From: an uncultured Negativibacillus sp.
GTDB taxonomy: Bacteria; Bacillota; Clostridia; Oscillospirales; Ruminococcaceae
Length of the DNA: 41,866 bases
Reading direction: 5' to 3'
Assembly (NCBI RefSeq): GCF_944388365.1
Contig: NZ_CALXIN010000012.1
Coordinates: 1 to 41,866 of the forward strand
Positions 1-7,693 of the stretch are shown here, one piece after another. Below the pieces are notes generated by a model, which did no database searches, had not been told where the DNA came from, and saw nothing but the letters and a program-made list of their open reading frames with translations. The position numbers were made by a program, and so were the translations under genes. Numbering within the stretch: the first letter of the stretch is position 1; each line of letters starts with the position of its first letter.

Positions 1-38
1 CGTAAGCTCGCGTTTCATTCACCGAAGTGAACTCATTT

Positions 39-67
39 ATTATATCACGCGGTTTTGAGTTTGTCAA
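39..67 (-). promoter_or_regulatory. Consensus sigma-A promoter firing leftward (second of tandem pair)
   Basis: The minus strand has TTGACA (62-67), a 17 bp spacer and TATAAT (39-44), a full consensus match. Just downstream (about 16-33) is a short hairpin, TTCAC-TTCG-GTGAA on that strand, with a stable UUCG-type loop. Tandem consensus promoters are typical of rRNA or tRNA operons in Firmicutes, so one probably begins beyond position 1. The RNA gene itself is not in the window. Confidence 0.75.
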
Positions 68-202
68 GCACTTTTTTCAAATTATTTTTGAGATTCTTTT
101 TCGTTCGAATCTCAGTAACTTGAGGAGCGCTTTTCTTAACTTTTGGCTCAACCATGCGGTTTTGAGAGCCTTGCGTGTCGCTGTCTCGCTGACAGCTCAT
201 AT

Positions 203-231
203 ATAATACCACGCCCAAATCTATTTGTCAA
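203..231 (-). promoter_or_regulatory. Upstream promoter of a tandem pair firing leftward
   Basis: On the minus strand a perfect -35 TTGACA (226-231) is separated by 17 bp from TATTAT (203-208). It lies 158 bp upstream of a second, still better promoter in the same direction. No gene on this strand starts inside the window, so the transcript runs off the left edge. Confidence 0.7.
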
Positions 232-234
232 CAC

Positions 235-289
235 TTTTTTTCAAAAAAATTGCCATTTTTTGAAAAAAGTGGGGTCGCCCCCACTTTTT
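235..289. terminator. Pair of palindromes, probable bidirectional terminator
   Basis: Two inverted repeats lie side by side. The first (235-268) pairs a T6-C-A6 arm with a T6-G-A6 arm. The second (264-289) pairs AAAAAGTGGGG with CCCCACTTTTT around a TCGC loop and has a T-run on both strands. They separate the leftward promoters from metA. Confidence 0.6.
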
Positions 290-345
290 CCCTTGTTTAT
301 GCGGTTTTTTTAGCCCTCTCCTTAAAGCCACAATCCGTAAAATCA

Positions 346-374
346 TTGAAAAAGCTCCCTCTCTATTGTAAAAT
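346..374 (+). promoter_or_regulatory. metA promoter
   Basis: TTGAAA (346-351), a 17 bp spacer and TAAAAT (369-374) lie 58 bp upstream of the metA start. The short leader has no S-box or T-box features that I can see. Confidence 0.6.
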
Positions 375-431
375 AACCCCATAGAGGACAACCTGTGTTA
401 CAAAATTGCTCTTGAGAAAGAAGGAACTTTT

Positions 432-1364
432 ATGCCGATCAATATTCCAAACGACCTGCCCGCATGGCAGACTCTTGAAAAAGAAAACATCTTTATCATG
501 TCTGAAAAGCGCGCAGCCTCCCAGGATATCCGTCCACTGCATATTTTAATTCTAAATTTAATGCCAAAAAAGATTGATACCGAACGTCAGCTTCTCCGAA
601 TGCTCAGCAATACTCCTCTTCAGGTAAACATCGAATTGATGCAAACCTCCTCCCACCTCCCAAAAAACACGCCGCAGGAACATCTGCTTAAATTTTATAA
701 AACCTTCGATGAATTGAAGGATCAAAACTTCGATGGAATGATTATCACCGGCGCACCGGTTGAACATCTGGAATTTGAGCAGGTCGAATACTGGCCGGAA
801 CTCTGCCGCATCATGGAATGGTCTAAATCGCACGTTCATTCCACTCTGCATATCTGTTGGGGTGCTCAGGCCGCACTCCATTATCATTATGGCCTGCGCA
901 AAGTTCAGCTGCCCAAAAAGATGTTTGGCGTTTTTCCTCATACCATGCACGATAAGACCGTTCCTCTGCTGCGCGGCTTTGACGAAGTTTACTGGATGCC
1001 TCATTCCCGCCACACTGAGGTGCGCGAATCGGAGATCCGTTCGGTCGAGGGCCTGTATATCCTCTCCTCTTCTCCCATTGCAGGCGTAAATATTGTTTCT
1101 AACCATAACGGACGCCAAATTTTTATCTTTGGCCACTCCGAATACGAGGCAAACACCCTTGCAGAAGAATACTTCCGCGATCTTGGCAAACTCGATACTG
1201 TGGAACTTCCCTATCATTATTTTCCCAATGACGATCCGACCCAAAAACCAATCCGCACCTGGCGCAGTCATGCCTATCTGTTTTATTCCAACTGGCTCAA
1301 CTACTATGTATACCAGTCCACACCGTATGACCTGTGCTCGATGCGCCTGGACCCGCAACGATAG
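432..1364 (+). CDS. metA: Homoserine O-acetyltransferase (MetA family)
   Basis: This 310-residue protein activates the hydroxyl of homoserine in the first committed step of methionine synthesis. It matches the MetA/HTS family over its full length, opening with MPINIPNDLPAWQTL and ending near NWLNYYVYQ. The acyl-nucleophile Cys142 (HICWG), His235 and Glu237 (GHSEYEA) sit at their usual positions. Residue 111 is Glu (APVEHLEF). In this family Glu111 gives acetyl-CoA specificity and Gly111 succinyl-CoA specificity, so the acetyl donor is predicted despite the common label of succinyltransferase. A weak AGAAAGAAGGA ribosome site precedes the ATG. The next gene starts 14 bp after the stop, so the two are probably co-transcribed. 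Confidence 0.95.
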   Translation: MPINIPNDLPAWQTLEKENIFIMSEKRAASQDIRPLHILILNLMPKKIDTERQLLRMLSNTPLQVNIELMQTSSHLPKNTPQEHLLKFYKTFDELKDQNFDGMIITGAPVEHLEFEQVEYWPELCRIMEWSKSHVHSTLHICWGAQAALHYHYGLRKVQLPKKMFGVFPHTMHDKTVPLLRGFDEVYWMPHSRHTEVRESEIRSVEGLYILSSSPIAGVNIVSNHNGRQIFIFGHSEYEANTLAEEYFRDLGKLDTVELPYHYFPNDDPTQKPIRTWRSHAYLFYSNWLNYYVYQSTPYDLCSMRLDPQR

Positions 1365-1378
1365 AAAGGAGCATTTCC

Positions 1379-2212
1379 ATGCTGTATGACCTCCATATTC
1401 ACTCCTGGCATTCGGACGGAACCTGGTCCCCTGAACAGATTGCCGCTTTGTGTAAGCAAAAACAGATCGGCTGCTTTTCGATCACCGACCACAATCTGCT
1501 CTCCGCCTATCCCGAAGCGATGCAGGCTGCCCAAAAATATGGACTGCAATGTATCCCTGGCGTTGAGATTGATTGTATCCTCGATGGAAAAAGCTATCAC
1601 GTGCTGGGCTATCAGGTCGATATTTTCCACAACGGACTGCGGAAACTGTTGGAAGATGCCCGCCTGGTGCTCGATCAGATGAGCGACCGGCTCATCGCTG
1701 CAATCGAACAACAGGACCCTCAACTTCCAGTTTCCACCCCTGACTACCTCTCCTATCAGAACGATCCTTCCCGCGGCGGCTGGAAGGGGCTCAACTACCT
1801 CATCGACCGAGGACTTGCCAGCGACTTTGACGAGGTCATGGCACTGTATACCCGCTACCATGTCACCTATGAAAAGAGCTCTTTTCCTTCGATGCAGGAT
1901 ACCTGCCGCACCATTCGGGAGGCCGGCGGCTATGCCGTCCTTGCCCATCCAGGAAACTACTTTGCACTCGATGATAAGCTGGAGGAAAATCTTGCAAAAA
2001 CGGTCTGTGCGGGCGTACAGGGCGTGGAATGCTATTATCCGGCTCATTCGCCGGAATATCGCAGGCGCTGCGTCGATTTCTGCCGGCAGCATCAGCTTTT
2101 CATCACCTGCGGCGGCGACTGCCACGGCACCTTCCAGGAGGAGATCGACGGCATCTTCTATCACATCGGTGAGGCCTCGGTAGAGGATCAGCGCTTGTAT
2201 CTTTGGAAATAA
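1379..2212 (+). CDS. PHP-domain metal-dependent phosphoesterase
   Basis: The 277-residue protein begins MLYDLHIHSWHSDGTWSP, the first PHP motif (DxHxHSxxSDG). Further metal-binding motifs are SITDHN, IPGVEID, AVLAHPG and GGDCHG near the C-terminus. These are the signatures of PHP phosphoesterases of the TrpH/YciV (RNase AM, nucleoside 3',5'-bisphosphate phosphatase) type. The exact substrate cannot be read from sequence. The ATG at 1379 is preferred over an in-frame upstream codon because AAAGGAG precedes it by 8 bp. It directly follows metA. A link to sulfur metabolism through nucleotide by-product (pAp) removal is possible but inferred. Confidence 0.85.
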   Translation: MLYDLHIHSWHSDGTWSPEQIAALCKQKQIGCFSITDHNLLSAYPEAMQAAQKYGLQCIPGVEIDCILDGKSYHVLGYQVDIFHNGLRKLLEDARLVLDQMSDRLIAAIEQQDPQLPVSTPDYLSYQNDPSRGGWKGLNYLIDRGLASDFDEVMALYTRYHVTYEKSSFPSMQDTCRTIREAGGYAVLAHPGNYFALDDKLEENLAKTVCAGVQGVECYYPAHSPEYRRRCVDFCRQHQLFITCGGDCHGTFQEEIDGIFYHIGEASVEDQRLYLWK

Positions 2213-2313
2213 ACCAAACTGGTATCATCTACGGAAAGAAGGAATTATCAAAGAACGCACAACTATCAAACTCCCATTTATAACCACATCATCTGAAATC
2301 AAGGAGTTTGCTT

Positions 2314-3009
2314 ATGAACACTTTTTATTTGCATCATATTCCCTGTGTTTTATGGGGAAATCCGTCCGATAAAATTATTCTCACCGTCCATGGAAACCTG
2401 TCTTCCAAGACGGATGTTCCAATTCAAATTTTAGCCAAAGTTGCCTCTGCCAAAGGTTATCAGGTTCTCAGCTTTGATCTGCCGGAACATGGCGATCGCA
2501 AAGAAGAAGCAACCCTCTGTAAGGTACAGACCTGTGTACAGGAATTGCATCAAATTATCGACTATACTTCTGTCCATTGGAAGAACGTCTCGCTCTTTGC
2601 TAACAGTATTGGTGCATACTTCAGTCTGACCGCACTTCAGAATATTTCTCTTCAGCGTGCCCTGTTCCTCTCTCCGGTTCTGAATATGTTGGAAATCATT
2701 CAAGGGATGATGGCGGCTTTTGGCATCAGTGAAGAACAACTGTATCAGGAACAGACCATTTCTACTCCGATTGGACAAACGCTCTATTGGGATTACTACT
2801 GTTATGTAAAGGAGCACCCCGTTTCCCGCTGGAATACTCCAACCTGGATTCTTTCCGGTGCTAAAGATACTTTGTGCAGCCCACAAACCCTCCAAAGCTT
2901 TGTTGAGCAGTATCATTGTAGCCTTACCCTCTCCCCAGAATCGGAACATTACTTTCATACCGAGCACGATCTTTCTGTTCTGGAAAGTTGGTTCAAAGTC
3001 TGTATCTAA
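2314..3009 (+). CDS. Alpha/beta hydrolase family protein
   Basis: This cytoplasmic protein of 231 residues has an oxyanion strand-loop (ILTVHGNLSSK), a nucleophile elbow (FANSIGAYF, with Ser in an N-S-I-G turn) and a late His (EHYFHTEHD), as expected of an alpha/beta-hydrolase triad. A candidate acid lies in LSGAKDTL. The substrate is unknown. AAGGAG ends 7 bp before the ATG at 2314, so an in-frame TTG two codons upstream is unlikely to be the start. A perfect terminator follows directly, so the gene is probably transcribed alone. Confidence 0.8.
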   Translation: MNTFYLHHIPCVLWGNPSDKIILTVHGNLSSKTDVPIQILAKVASAKGYQVLSFDLPEHGDRKEEATLCKVQTCVQELHQIIDYTSVHWKNVSLFANSIGAYFSLTALQNISLQRALFLSPVLNMLEIIQGMMAAFGISEEQLYQEQTISTPIGQTLYWDYYCYVKEHPVSRWNTPTWILSGAKDTLCSPQTLQSFVEQYHCSLTLSPESEHYFHTEHDLSVLESWFKVCI

Positions 3010-3013
3010 CACT

Positions 3014-3048
3014 AACCCCCGAGGAAACAATTTCCTCAGGGGTTTTCT
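3014..3048. terminator. Intrinsic terminator, copy 1 of an identical pair
   Basis: The stem CCCCGAGGAAA pairs with TTTCCTCAGGGG (one bulge) and is followed by TTTT. It lies between the convergent hydrolase (+) and membrane protein (-) genes. The 31 bp at 3014-3044 recur exactly at 3944-3974. Confidence 0.85.
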
Positions 3049-3860
3049 TACTTTTCCTTGTTGATTTTAAATTTGCCCAGACAGAGAAAGCTCATCAGAA
3101 CAAAAACAATACTTCCTGATACAATCAGAAATATTTTATCTGTCCACCGCTCTTCATTTGACGGAATCTGTACCACAATCTCGCCCGTTGATAATGCCCC
3201 ATCTTCATCCAGATGGGTTATTTCATAACCCACTGTATAAGTAAGCTCATCCGTTTCGGCATCGTAGCTGTAAAAGACCTGATCTTCGTCTATCTCTACC
3301 AGCGCATTCGGAATATCAGGCAGTTGAACATTCTCTCCACCACTCTCCACAAAATCCTGTATTCTTTCTGAAATAGTCTCCTCTTGCTTCCATTTCTTCT
3401 GAATGGGACTATCCGTATAAGTTAATTCCAATGCCATGCCATTCTCAATATAAATGGTATATCCAACTCCCGCAAAAACATTTCCATATTTTGTAGGAAT
3501 TACCTTTGACAAAAAGAGCAAACCTCCCGACGGATTGTAGATGACTAAATAATATTCCGTCTCAAAGTCAGGATTTACTTTTTTTATTTCGGAAATTAAA
3601 GCATCATTTAACAGGTCTTTCCCTAATTTGACTTCTTCCTTTTCTGCATACGGCATAACGGATGATTCTTCATATGGTATGTTAAGAGCAACAAAATTTT
3701 CAATTCCATACTTCGAATCTGCTGTCTGCTTACTCTCCTGTTCCATTGTTATTTGCGTTCCACCTTCTTTGCTGATGATATATACAAGAAAAATCCCCGC
3801 CACGCATACAATCAACAGCAAAACCACTATGACTATCCTCTTTTTGTACCTGTTCATCAT
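3048..3860 (-). CDS. Membrane-anchored exported protein of unknown function
   Basis: About 270 residues. A basic N-terminus (NRYKKR) is followed by one transmembrane helix (IVIVVLLLIVCVAGIFLVYI), an extracytoplasmic region of about 200 residues and a second hydrophobic segment near the C-terminus (IFLIVSGSIVFVLMSFLCL) ending in a short basic tail. This gives a two-pass topology with both ends inside. I recognise no domain. An AGGAGGGAGGAAG ribosome site precedes adjacent ATG codons at 3860 and 3857, and either may be used. The gene is AT-rich and lies between two identical terminators next to a gene remnant, which suggests recent insertion. Confidence 0.65.
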   Translation of the reverse strand: MMNRYKKRIVIVVLLLIVCVAGIFLVYIISKEGGTQITMEQESKQTADSKYGIENFVALNIPYEESSVMPYAEKEEVKLGKDLLNDALISEIKKVNPDFETEYYLVIYNPSGGLLFLSKVIPTKYGNVFAGVGYTIYIENGMALELTYTDSPIQKKWKQEETISERIQDFVESGGENVQLPDIPNALVEIDEDQVFYSYDAETDELTYTVGYEITHLDEDGALSTGEIVVQIPSNEERWTDKIFLIVSGSIVFVLMSFLCLGKFKINKEK

Positions 3861-3943
3861 TTCTTCCTCCCTCCTTATTTTCCAATATCTCTCCAACCTC
3901 ATTCTACCACGCTTTTATACTAAAAAAAACTCATAGTATACAG

Positions 3944-3978
3944 AACCCCCGAGGAAACAATTTCCTCAGGGGTTCTTG
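3944..3978. terminator. Intrinsic terminator, copy 2 of an identical pair
   Basis: This is an exact 31 bp copy (3944-3974) of the hairpin at 3014-3044. It directly follows the stop of a minus-strand gene remnant at 3979. Confidence 0.75.
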
Positions 3979-4077
3979 TTATAGCTGATACTGTTTTATT
4001 TTCTCCATCATCTTATCATAGCGCTCAATCGTACCATCTATCCGAAGTCTGTTCCTGTTCTCTGGCAGATTCTCTCA
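3979..4077 (-). pseudogene. C-terminal remnant of an unidentified gene
   Basis: On the minus strand a 31-codon open frame with no start reads ENLPENRNRLRIDGTIERYD, then KMMEKIKQYQL and a stop, directly before a terminator. An in-frame stop lies just upstream. The charged, helical character looks like the end of a real protein, so I read it as a leftover 3' end cut off by a rearrangement. The family is not recognised. Confidence 0.4.
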
Positions 4078-4095
4078 CCACGTTAAAACTGGAAT

Positions 4096-4560
4096 TTACG
4101 AATTCAGCCACTTTTTCAATAATCCATATATGGTTTGAACATCCTCTTTGCTGCACATTTGTTCGGATCTTCCTCTTGAGTAGTGATGTCCAAAATTACT
4201 ATCCACATAAGTATTACCATTGATGACAACTGGATTTTTGTATCTCGGTCTGACATGAATATGCATATGTGGACATGGCTCCGGTGACTTATAAAAACTG
4301 TTCATTAAACAGCTCCAATTAAAGTGCTCTGCATTGAAAACTGCTTTTATGCATTTTTCATATTTCTTTATCAACAGAAAAAGTTCCATCCATTCATCAT
4401 CTTTGAGTTCCGACAAAGAACCACAATGACGTTTTAATACTATAATGCACCGTCCGATATAATCTTGTTCATCCGCAAGGTAAACAGTCCAATACTTGGC
4501 ATCTAATAATAAATACTTCTTGTCCTCTTCAGATAGATTACACCATTCGCATCTTTTCAC
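4096..4560 (-). CDS. HIT (histidine triad) family protein
   Basis: This protein of 154 residues carries the histidine triad PHMHIHVRP (His98, His100, His102), the nucleotide-phosphate-binding motif of HIT hydrolases and transferases. Near the N-terminus CEWC (Cys4, Cys7) could form part of a zinc site, as in some HIT branches. The family acts on nucleotide conjugates such as AMP-lysine or dinucleoside polyphosphates; the substrate here is not evident. The start is GTG at 4560, with GGAGG 7 bp upstream. No other start in frame has a ribosome site. Confidence 0.85.
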   Translation of the reverse strand: MKRCEWCNLSEEDKKYLLLDAKYWTVYLADEQDYIGRCIIVLKRHCGSLSELKDDEWMELFLLIKKYEKCIKAVFNAEHFNWSCLMNSFYKSPEPCPHMHIHVRPRYKNPVVINGNTYVDSNFGHHYSRGRSEQMCSKEDVQTIYGLLKKWLNS

Positions 4561-5100
4561 TGTATTTCCTCCGACTTTGGATTTGTTTAACTGCTCTATA
4601 AAGATGTGTCACTTTAGGCTCCACACCCGACAATCGCTCACATTAGACACTTGCCTGTTTACACAGACCACCTGTCTTTGCACCGTGGGCGAATGAACCA
4701 TGTTTCACTTTCCATTTTCGGAGAGTTGAATCAAATTCAATTCTCGTGGTGACAGCAAATTATTTTGATTTGAGCTGTTTGCTCTAACCGTCACCTTTAC
4801 CCCTGAGAATATTGCTTCGCTCCATTCTCCGAAACACTTTTCTTTTGGTGGGACAAATATGGGACATATTTTGTCCTCTTTTCTGCGCAACAAATCCGCC
4901 TTTCCTCCGTCCGCGGGCTCAACAGTAAATCCTCACTGTAAACCCGAACGCGAAACTGCGTGCAGGCTCAGCAGGGCAATGTTTTTACTCTATGCTCAAA
5001 TTGATTTTCTTCTCATTGCCCCCGAGAATGTCACTGCGCTCCATTCTCCAAAACACTTTTCTTTTGGCTTTACCTTTTCTTTTAGCAAAGAAAAGGTAAA
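4561..5100. repeat. Gene-free 540 bp holding two related palindromic repeats
   Basis: No gene is supported here. Two related segments, about 4800-4853 and 5020-5074, share a GAGAAT...ATTCTC palindrome with a CGCTCC loop and end in ACACTTTTCTTTTGG. The second runs on into a perfect hairpin, TTACCTTTTCTTT-TAGC-AAAGAAAAGGTAA (5070-5099), which directly abuts the ttcA stop codon. The same hairpin and flank recur before serS at 16250-16302. Confidence 0.65.
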
Positions 5101-5820
5101 CTAGAAACCGGAGATATGGCCTCGTTCCATTGCACCGTAGATCCGCTTTTTAAATCCCTTGTGCTCCTTGTCCATCATCCGCACCCATTCCTTGGTGCGC
5201 TCACGGTTGGTGTTGCCGTCCGCCGGACACTTGCTCTTGACAATCGGTAAACCCTCGTGATGTACCGCCGCCGAGATCATGCTCTCCTCTGCCATCACCA
5301 TCGGACGGATCATCGTCAGATCCTTCCTCGAAAGATAGGTCACCGGCTGGAAACACCCAACCCGTCCCTCCTGGAATAGATTCATAATAAACGTCTCGAT
5401 TGCATCGTCGTAATGGTGCCCCAGCGCAATCTTGTTGCAGCCGTTTTCCTTGGCTGCATCGTGTAAACAACCGCGGCGCATCCGCGCACATAAAGAACAT
5501 GGATTGCTTTCGTTGCGCACATCAAAGACGATCTGTCCAATCTCGGTTCGCTTGAGTACATAAGGCACTCCCAGTTCCTCACATAACTTTGCGATCGGAG
5601 AATAATCGGTCTCCACTCCACCAAAGCAGGGGTCCAGCGTGATGGCGACCACTTCATAATCAATCCCAATGTATTCCCGCAGCTTTGCAAGCCCATAGAG
5701 CAGCGCCACCGAATCCTTGCCGCCCGATACACCGACGGCAATCCTGTCTCCAGGCTGAATCATCTCGTATTTTTCAATCGCTCTGCGCATCAAACCGCAC
5801 AGCTTCTGCATTGCACCCAT
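5101..5820 (-). CDS. ttcA: TtcA-like tRNA 2-thiolation protein (PP-loop ATPase)
   Basis: This 239-residue protein has the PP-loop SGGKDS (residues 32-37), which binds ATP and adenylates the target base. Cys109 and Cys112 (PCSLC) plus Cys199 (KSKCP) match the three cysteines that hold the 4Fe-4S cluster in TtcA, which makes 2-thiocytidine at tRNA position 32. Clostridia carry several TtcA-like paralogues, so the exact tRNA position is not certain. GAGGAGG precedes the ATG by 6 bp. The start lies 1 bp after the ruvX stop, so the two are translationally coupled. The stop codon TAG is followed at once by a palindromic repeat instead of a normal U-tract terminator. Confidence 0.85.
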   Translation of the reverse strand: MGAMQKLCGLMRRAIEKYEMIQPGDRIAVGVSGGKDSVALLYGLAKLREYIGIDYEVVAITLDPCFGGVETDYSPIAKLCEELGVPYVLKRTEIGQIVFDVRNESNPCSLCARMRRGCLHDAAKENGCNKIALGHHYDDAIETFIMNLFQEGRVGCFQPVTYLSRKDLTMIRPMVMAEESMISAAVHHEGLPIVKSKCPADGNTNRERTKEWVRMMDKEHKGFKKRIYGAMERGHISGF

Positions 5821-5821
5821 C

Positions 5822-6250
5822 CTATTCCTCCTCGCGATGATTTCTGCGGTATGCCAGATAGTTTTCCAGAATGATTGTCGCCGCTACCGCGTCGATCACC
5901 TGCTTTCGCTTTTTGCCGCGGGTGTTGGTTTCGTTTAAAAATCCAATCGCCGAGACGGTCGTCTGACGTTCATCCCATAATACCACCGGCACCGAAACAA
6001 GCTCCTCGAGCTTCTCGGCAAATTCCTCGCACAGCTGCGCACGCGGTCCTTTGGAGCCGTCCATGTTGAGTGGATGTCCCACAACAACCAGCTCTGCGCC
6101 CTGTTCCTCCGCCTGCTTTGCTACCTTCTGGATGGTCGTCGGGAAGTGCTTTTCCTCCACCACACACACCGGACTTGCCAGCAATTCACTTTTATCACAG
6201 ATGGCAATTCCCGTTCTGGAATCGCCAAAATCCACCGACATGATTTTCAT
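5822..6250 (-). CDS. ruvX: YqgF/RuvX Holliday-junction resolvase-like protein
   Basis: This 142-residue RNase H-fold protein begins MKIMSVDFGDSRTGIAI, with the first catalytic Asp in DFGDSRTG. The second motif is VVVGHPLNMDGS, followed by LWDERQTT and a late Asp in VIDAVAA. The family is implicated in pre-16S rRNA 5' end maturation and, more loosely, recombination. The length is typical. It is the first gene of a two-gene operon with ttcA, behind its own promoter at 6286-6314. Confidence 0.92.
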   Translation of the reverse strand: MKIMSVDFGDSRTGIAICDKSELLASPVCVVEEKHFPTTIQKVAKQAEEQGAELVVVGHPLNMDGSKGPRAQLCEEFAEKLEELVSVPVVLWDERQTTVSAIGFLNETNTRGKKRKQVIDAVAATIILENYLAYRRNHREEE

Positions 6251-6285
6251 ACTTTTCCGCCTTTCCCTGTCAATTTCTGTACCTC

Positions 6286-6314
6286 AGGATACCATACCCA
6301 CTTCTGATTTGCAA
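6286..6314 (-). promoter_or_regulatory. ruvX-ttcA promoter
   Basis: On the minus strand TTGCAA (6309-6314), a 17 bp spacer ending in TATGG and TATCCT (6286-6291) form an extended -10 promoter 36 bp upstream of ruvX. Confidence 0.6.
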
Positions 6315-6348
6315 TAAGTATCTTGCCCATCCAAATAACGCCGGACAT

Positions 6349-6380
6349 CAAAAGCGGCCAGCAAATGCTGACCGCTTCTA
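6349..6380 (-). terminator. map terminator
   Basis: On the minus strand AAGCGGTCAGC pairs with GCTGGCCGCTT around an ATTT loop with one G-T pair, followed by a short T-run, 20 bp after the map stop. Confidence 0.65.
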
Positions 6381-6399
6381 CCTCTTTTTGTCTTGACAC

Positions 6400-7284
6400 C
6401 TAGTAGGTCAATACCTCGTAGCCGTCCTCGGTGACCGCTACGGTAATCTCCCACTGTGCACTCAGCTTGCCGTCGCTGGTGATTACCACCCAGTCCTGAC
6501 CGTTTTCGTCCATCTTGACGTGGTAGCTGCCTTCGTTTACCATCGGCTCAATGGTAAAGACCATTCCTGGCACCAGCAGCATGTCGGTGCCGCGCTTGCC
6601 GACATAGCCGACCCATGGGTCCTCATGAAACTCCAGTCCAATGCCGTGACCGCCGATCTCCCGAACGACAGTGAATCCGTTTTTGTGTGCATGGTCGGAA
6701 ACCGCCTGCGCGATGTCTCCCAAAAAGCCCCAGGGCTTCACTTCTTTCAGTCCCAGTTCCACACATTCTTTTGCCACCTTCACCAGATGGGCAGCAGCCT
6801 CGGATACTTCTCCGATGCAGAACATTCTGGACGAATCGGAAAAATAACCGTTGTAGATGGTGGAAACATCGACGTTGATGATGTCTCCGTCGCGAAGTAC
6901 AATTTTTTCCGAAGGAATGCCGTGGCAAACCTGATCGTTGATCGAAGTGCAGACGCTCTTCGGAAACCCCTCATAGTTGAGCGGCGCCGGAATACCGCCC
7001 AGACGGGTTGTTTCGTTGTAAACGATCTGGTCGATTTCCTCGGTGGTCATCCCTGCATGAATCTTTTCCGCCACCAGATCAAGCACTGCAATGTTGATCT
7101 TGCTGCTCTGACGGATGCCTTCCAGCTGCTCCGGTGTTTTAATCATCTCATGATTGGGGACAATATGTCCCTCTCTGCGAAAATGGTCGATTTTTTCATC
7201 AAAATCCATGTGACAATGTTTGTATTTTTTCTGGCTGCCGCACCAGCATGGGTCATTGCGGCCCAGTTTTTTCTCGGACATCAT
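6400..7284 (-). CDS. map: Methionine aminopeptidase type I with N-terminal SEC-C zinc motif
   Basis: This 294-residue enzyme removes the initiator Met from nascent proteins. Residues 1-45 form a SEC-C zinc knuckle (NDPCWCGSQKKYKHCH), a known extension of some type I enzymes that may help ribosome docking. The catalytic domain shows the metal ligands in order: Asp in VDVSTIYNGYFSD, His in GGHGIGLEFHE, Glu in FTIEPMV and Glu in QWEITVAV. AAGGAGG precedes two adjacent ATG codons, and 7284 is taken as the start. It is transcribed alone from a promoter about 290 bp upstream. Confidence 0.95.
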   Translation of the reverse strand: MMSEKKLGRNDPCWCGSQKKYKHCHMDFDEKIDHFRREGHIVPNHEMIKTPEQLEGIRQSSKINIAVLDLVAEKIHAGMTTEEIDQIVYNETTRLGGIPAPLNYEGFPKSVCTSINDQVCHGIPSEKIVLRDGDIINVDVSTIYNGYFSDSSRMFCIGEVSEAAAHLVKVAKECVELGLKEVKPWGFLGDIAQAVSDHAHKNGFTVVREIGGHGIGLEFHEDPWVGYVGKRGTDMLLVPGMVFTIEPMVNEGSYHVKMDENGQDWVVITSDGKLSAQWEITVAVTEDGYEVLTY

Positions 7285-7693
7285 TCTTTCCTCCTTAACT
7301 AAAATCTCTTTGCATCAGTGAATAAGCACAGTCATTTCCAAGCACGTCTCATTGGCAAAACTGTGTGCCGAATATAACCTTCTCTGATAAATACCAGCTT
7401 TCCTGTCAATCCCGCCGAAGCCGTATTTTTTGACCGCATCACAGTAAAATGAGAACTGTTTCCTCGCAAAAAACCTTACTTTTAAATGTTTAAATTGATC
7501 CTCGGATTGTAAAGTCTCCTTCATTTTGTTGCGTGCTCAAAAGATATACCAAAACCATCGGCTTTTGTTTTCAGTATACCGCAGCAATGTATCGAATGCA
7601 AGGTTTCTTGTGCTAAAATCAGTAAAAAAGTCAATCTTTTTGTAAGCCTCAATAAAAATCATTGCGTCTCTTTGCAAGGATTGCCTCTGCATC
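7285..7693 (-). other. Long map leader without a confident gene
   Basis: The map promoter lies near 7573-7601, leaving a leader of about 280 nt. A 69-codon frame (7315-7524, minus) starts about 42 nt after the predicted transcription start but has no Shine-Dalgarno site. I do not call it a gene. No known riboswitch is recognised. Confidence 0.4.
7573..7601 (-). promoter_or_regulatory. map promoter
   Basis: On the minus strand TTGCAT (7596-7601), a 17 bp spacer and TATACT (7573-7578) form a good sigma-A promoter. Confidence 0.6.

Noticed and set aside
558..1358. 266-codon minus-strand frame
   Set aside because: It is antisense to metA, whose full family match and catalytic residues are clear.
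4859..5104. 81-codon plus-strand frame
   Set aside because: It ends inside the stop-abutting palindrome (SFSKEKVN is the hairpin read as protein), and no ribosome site is present.
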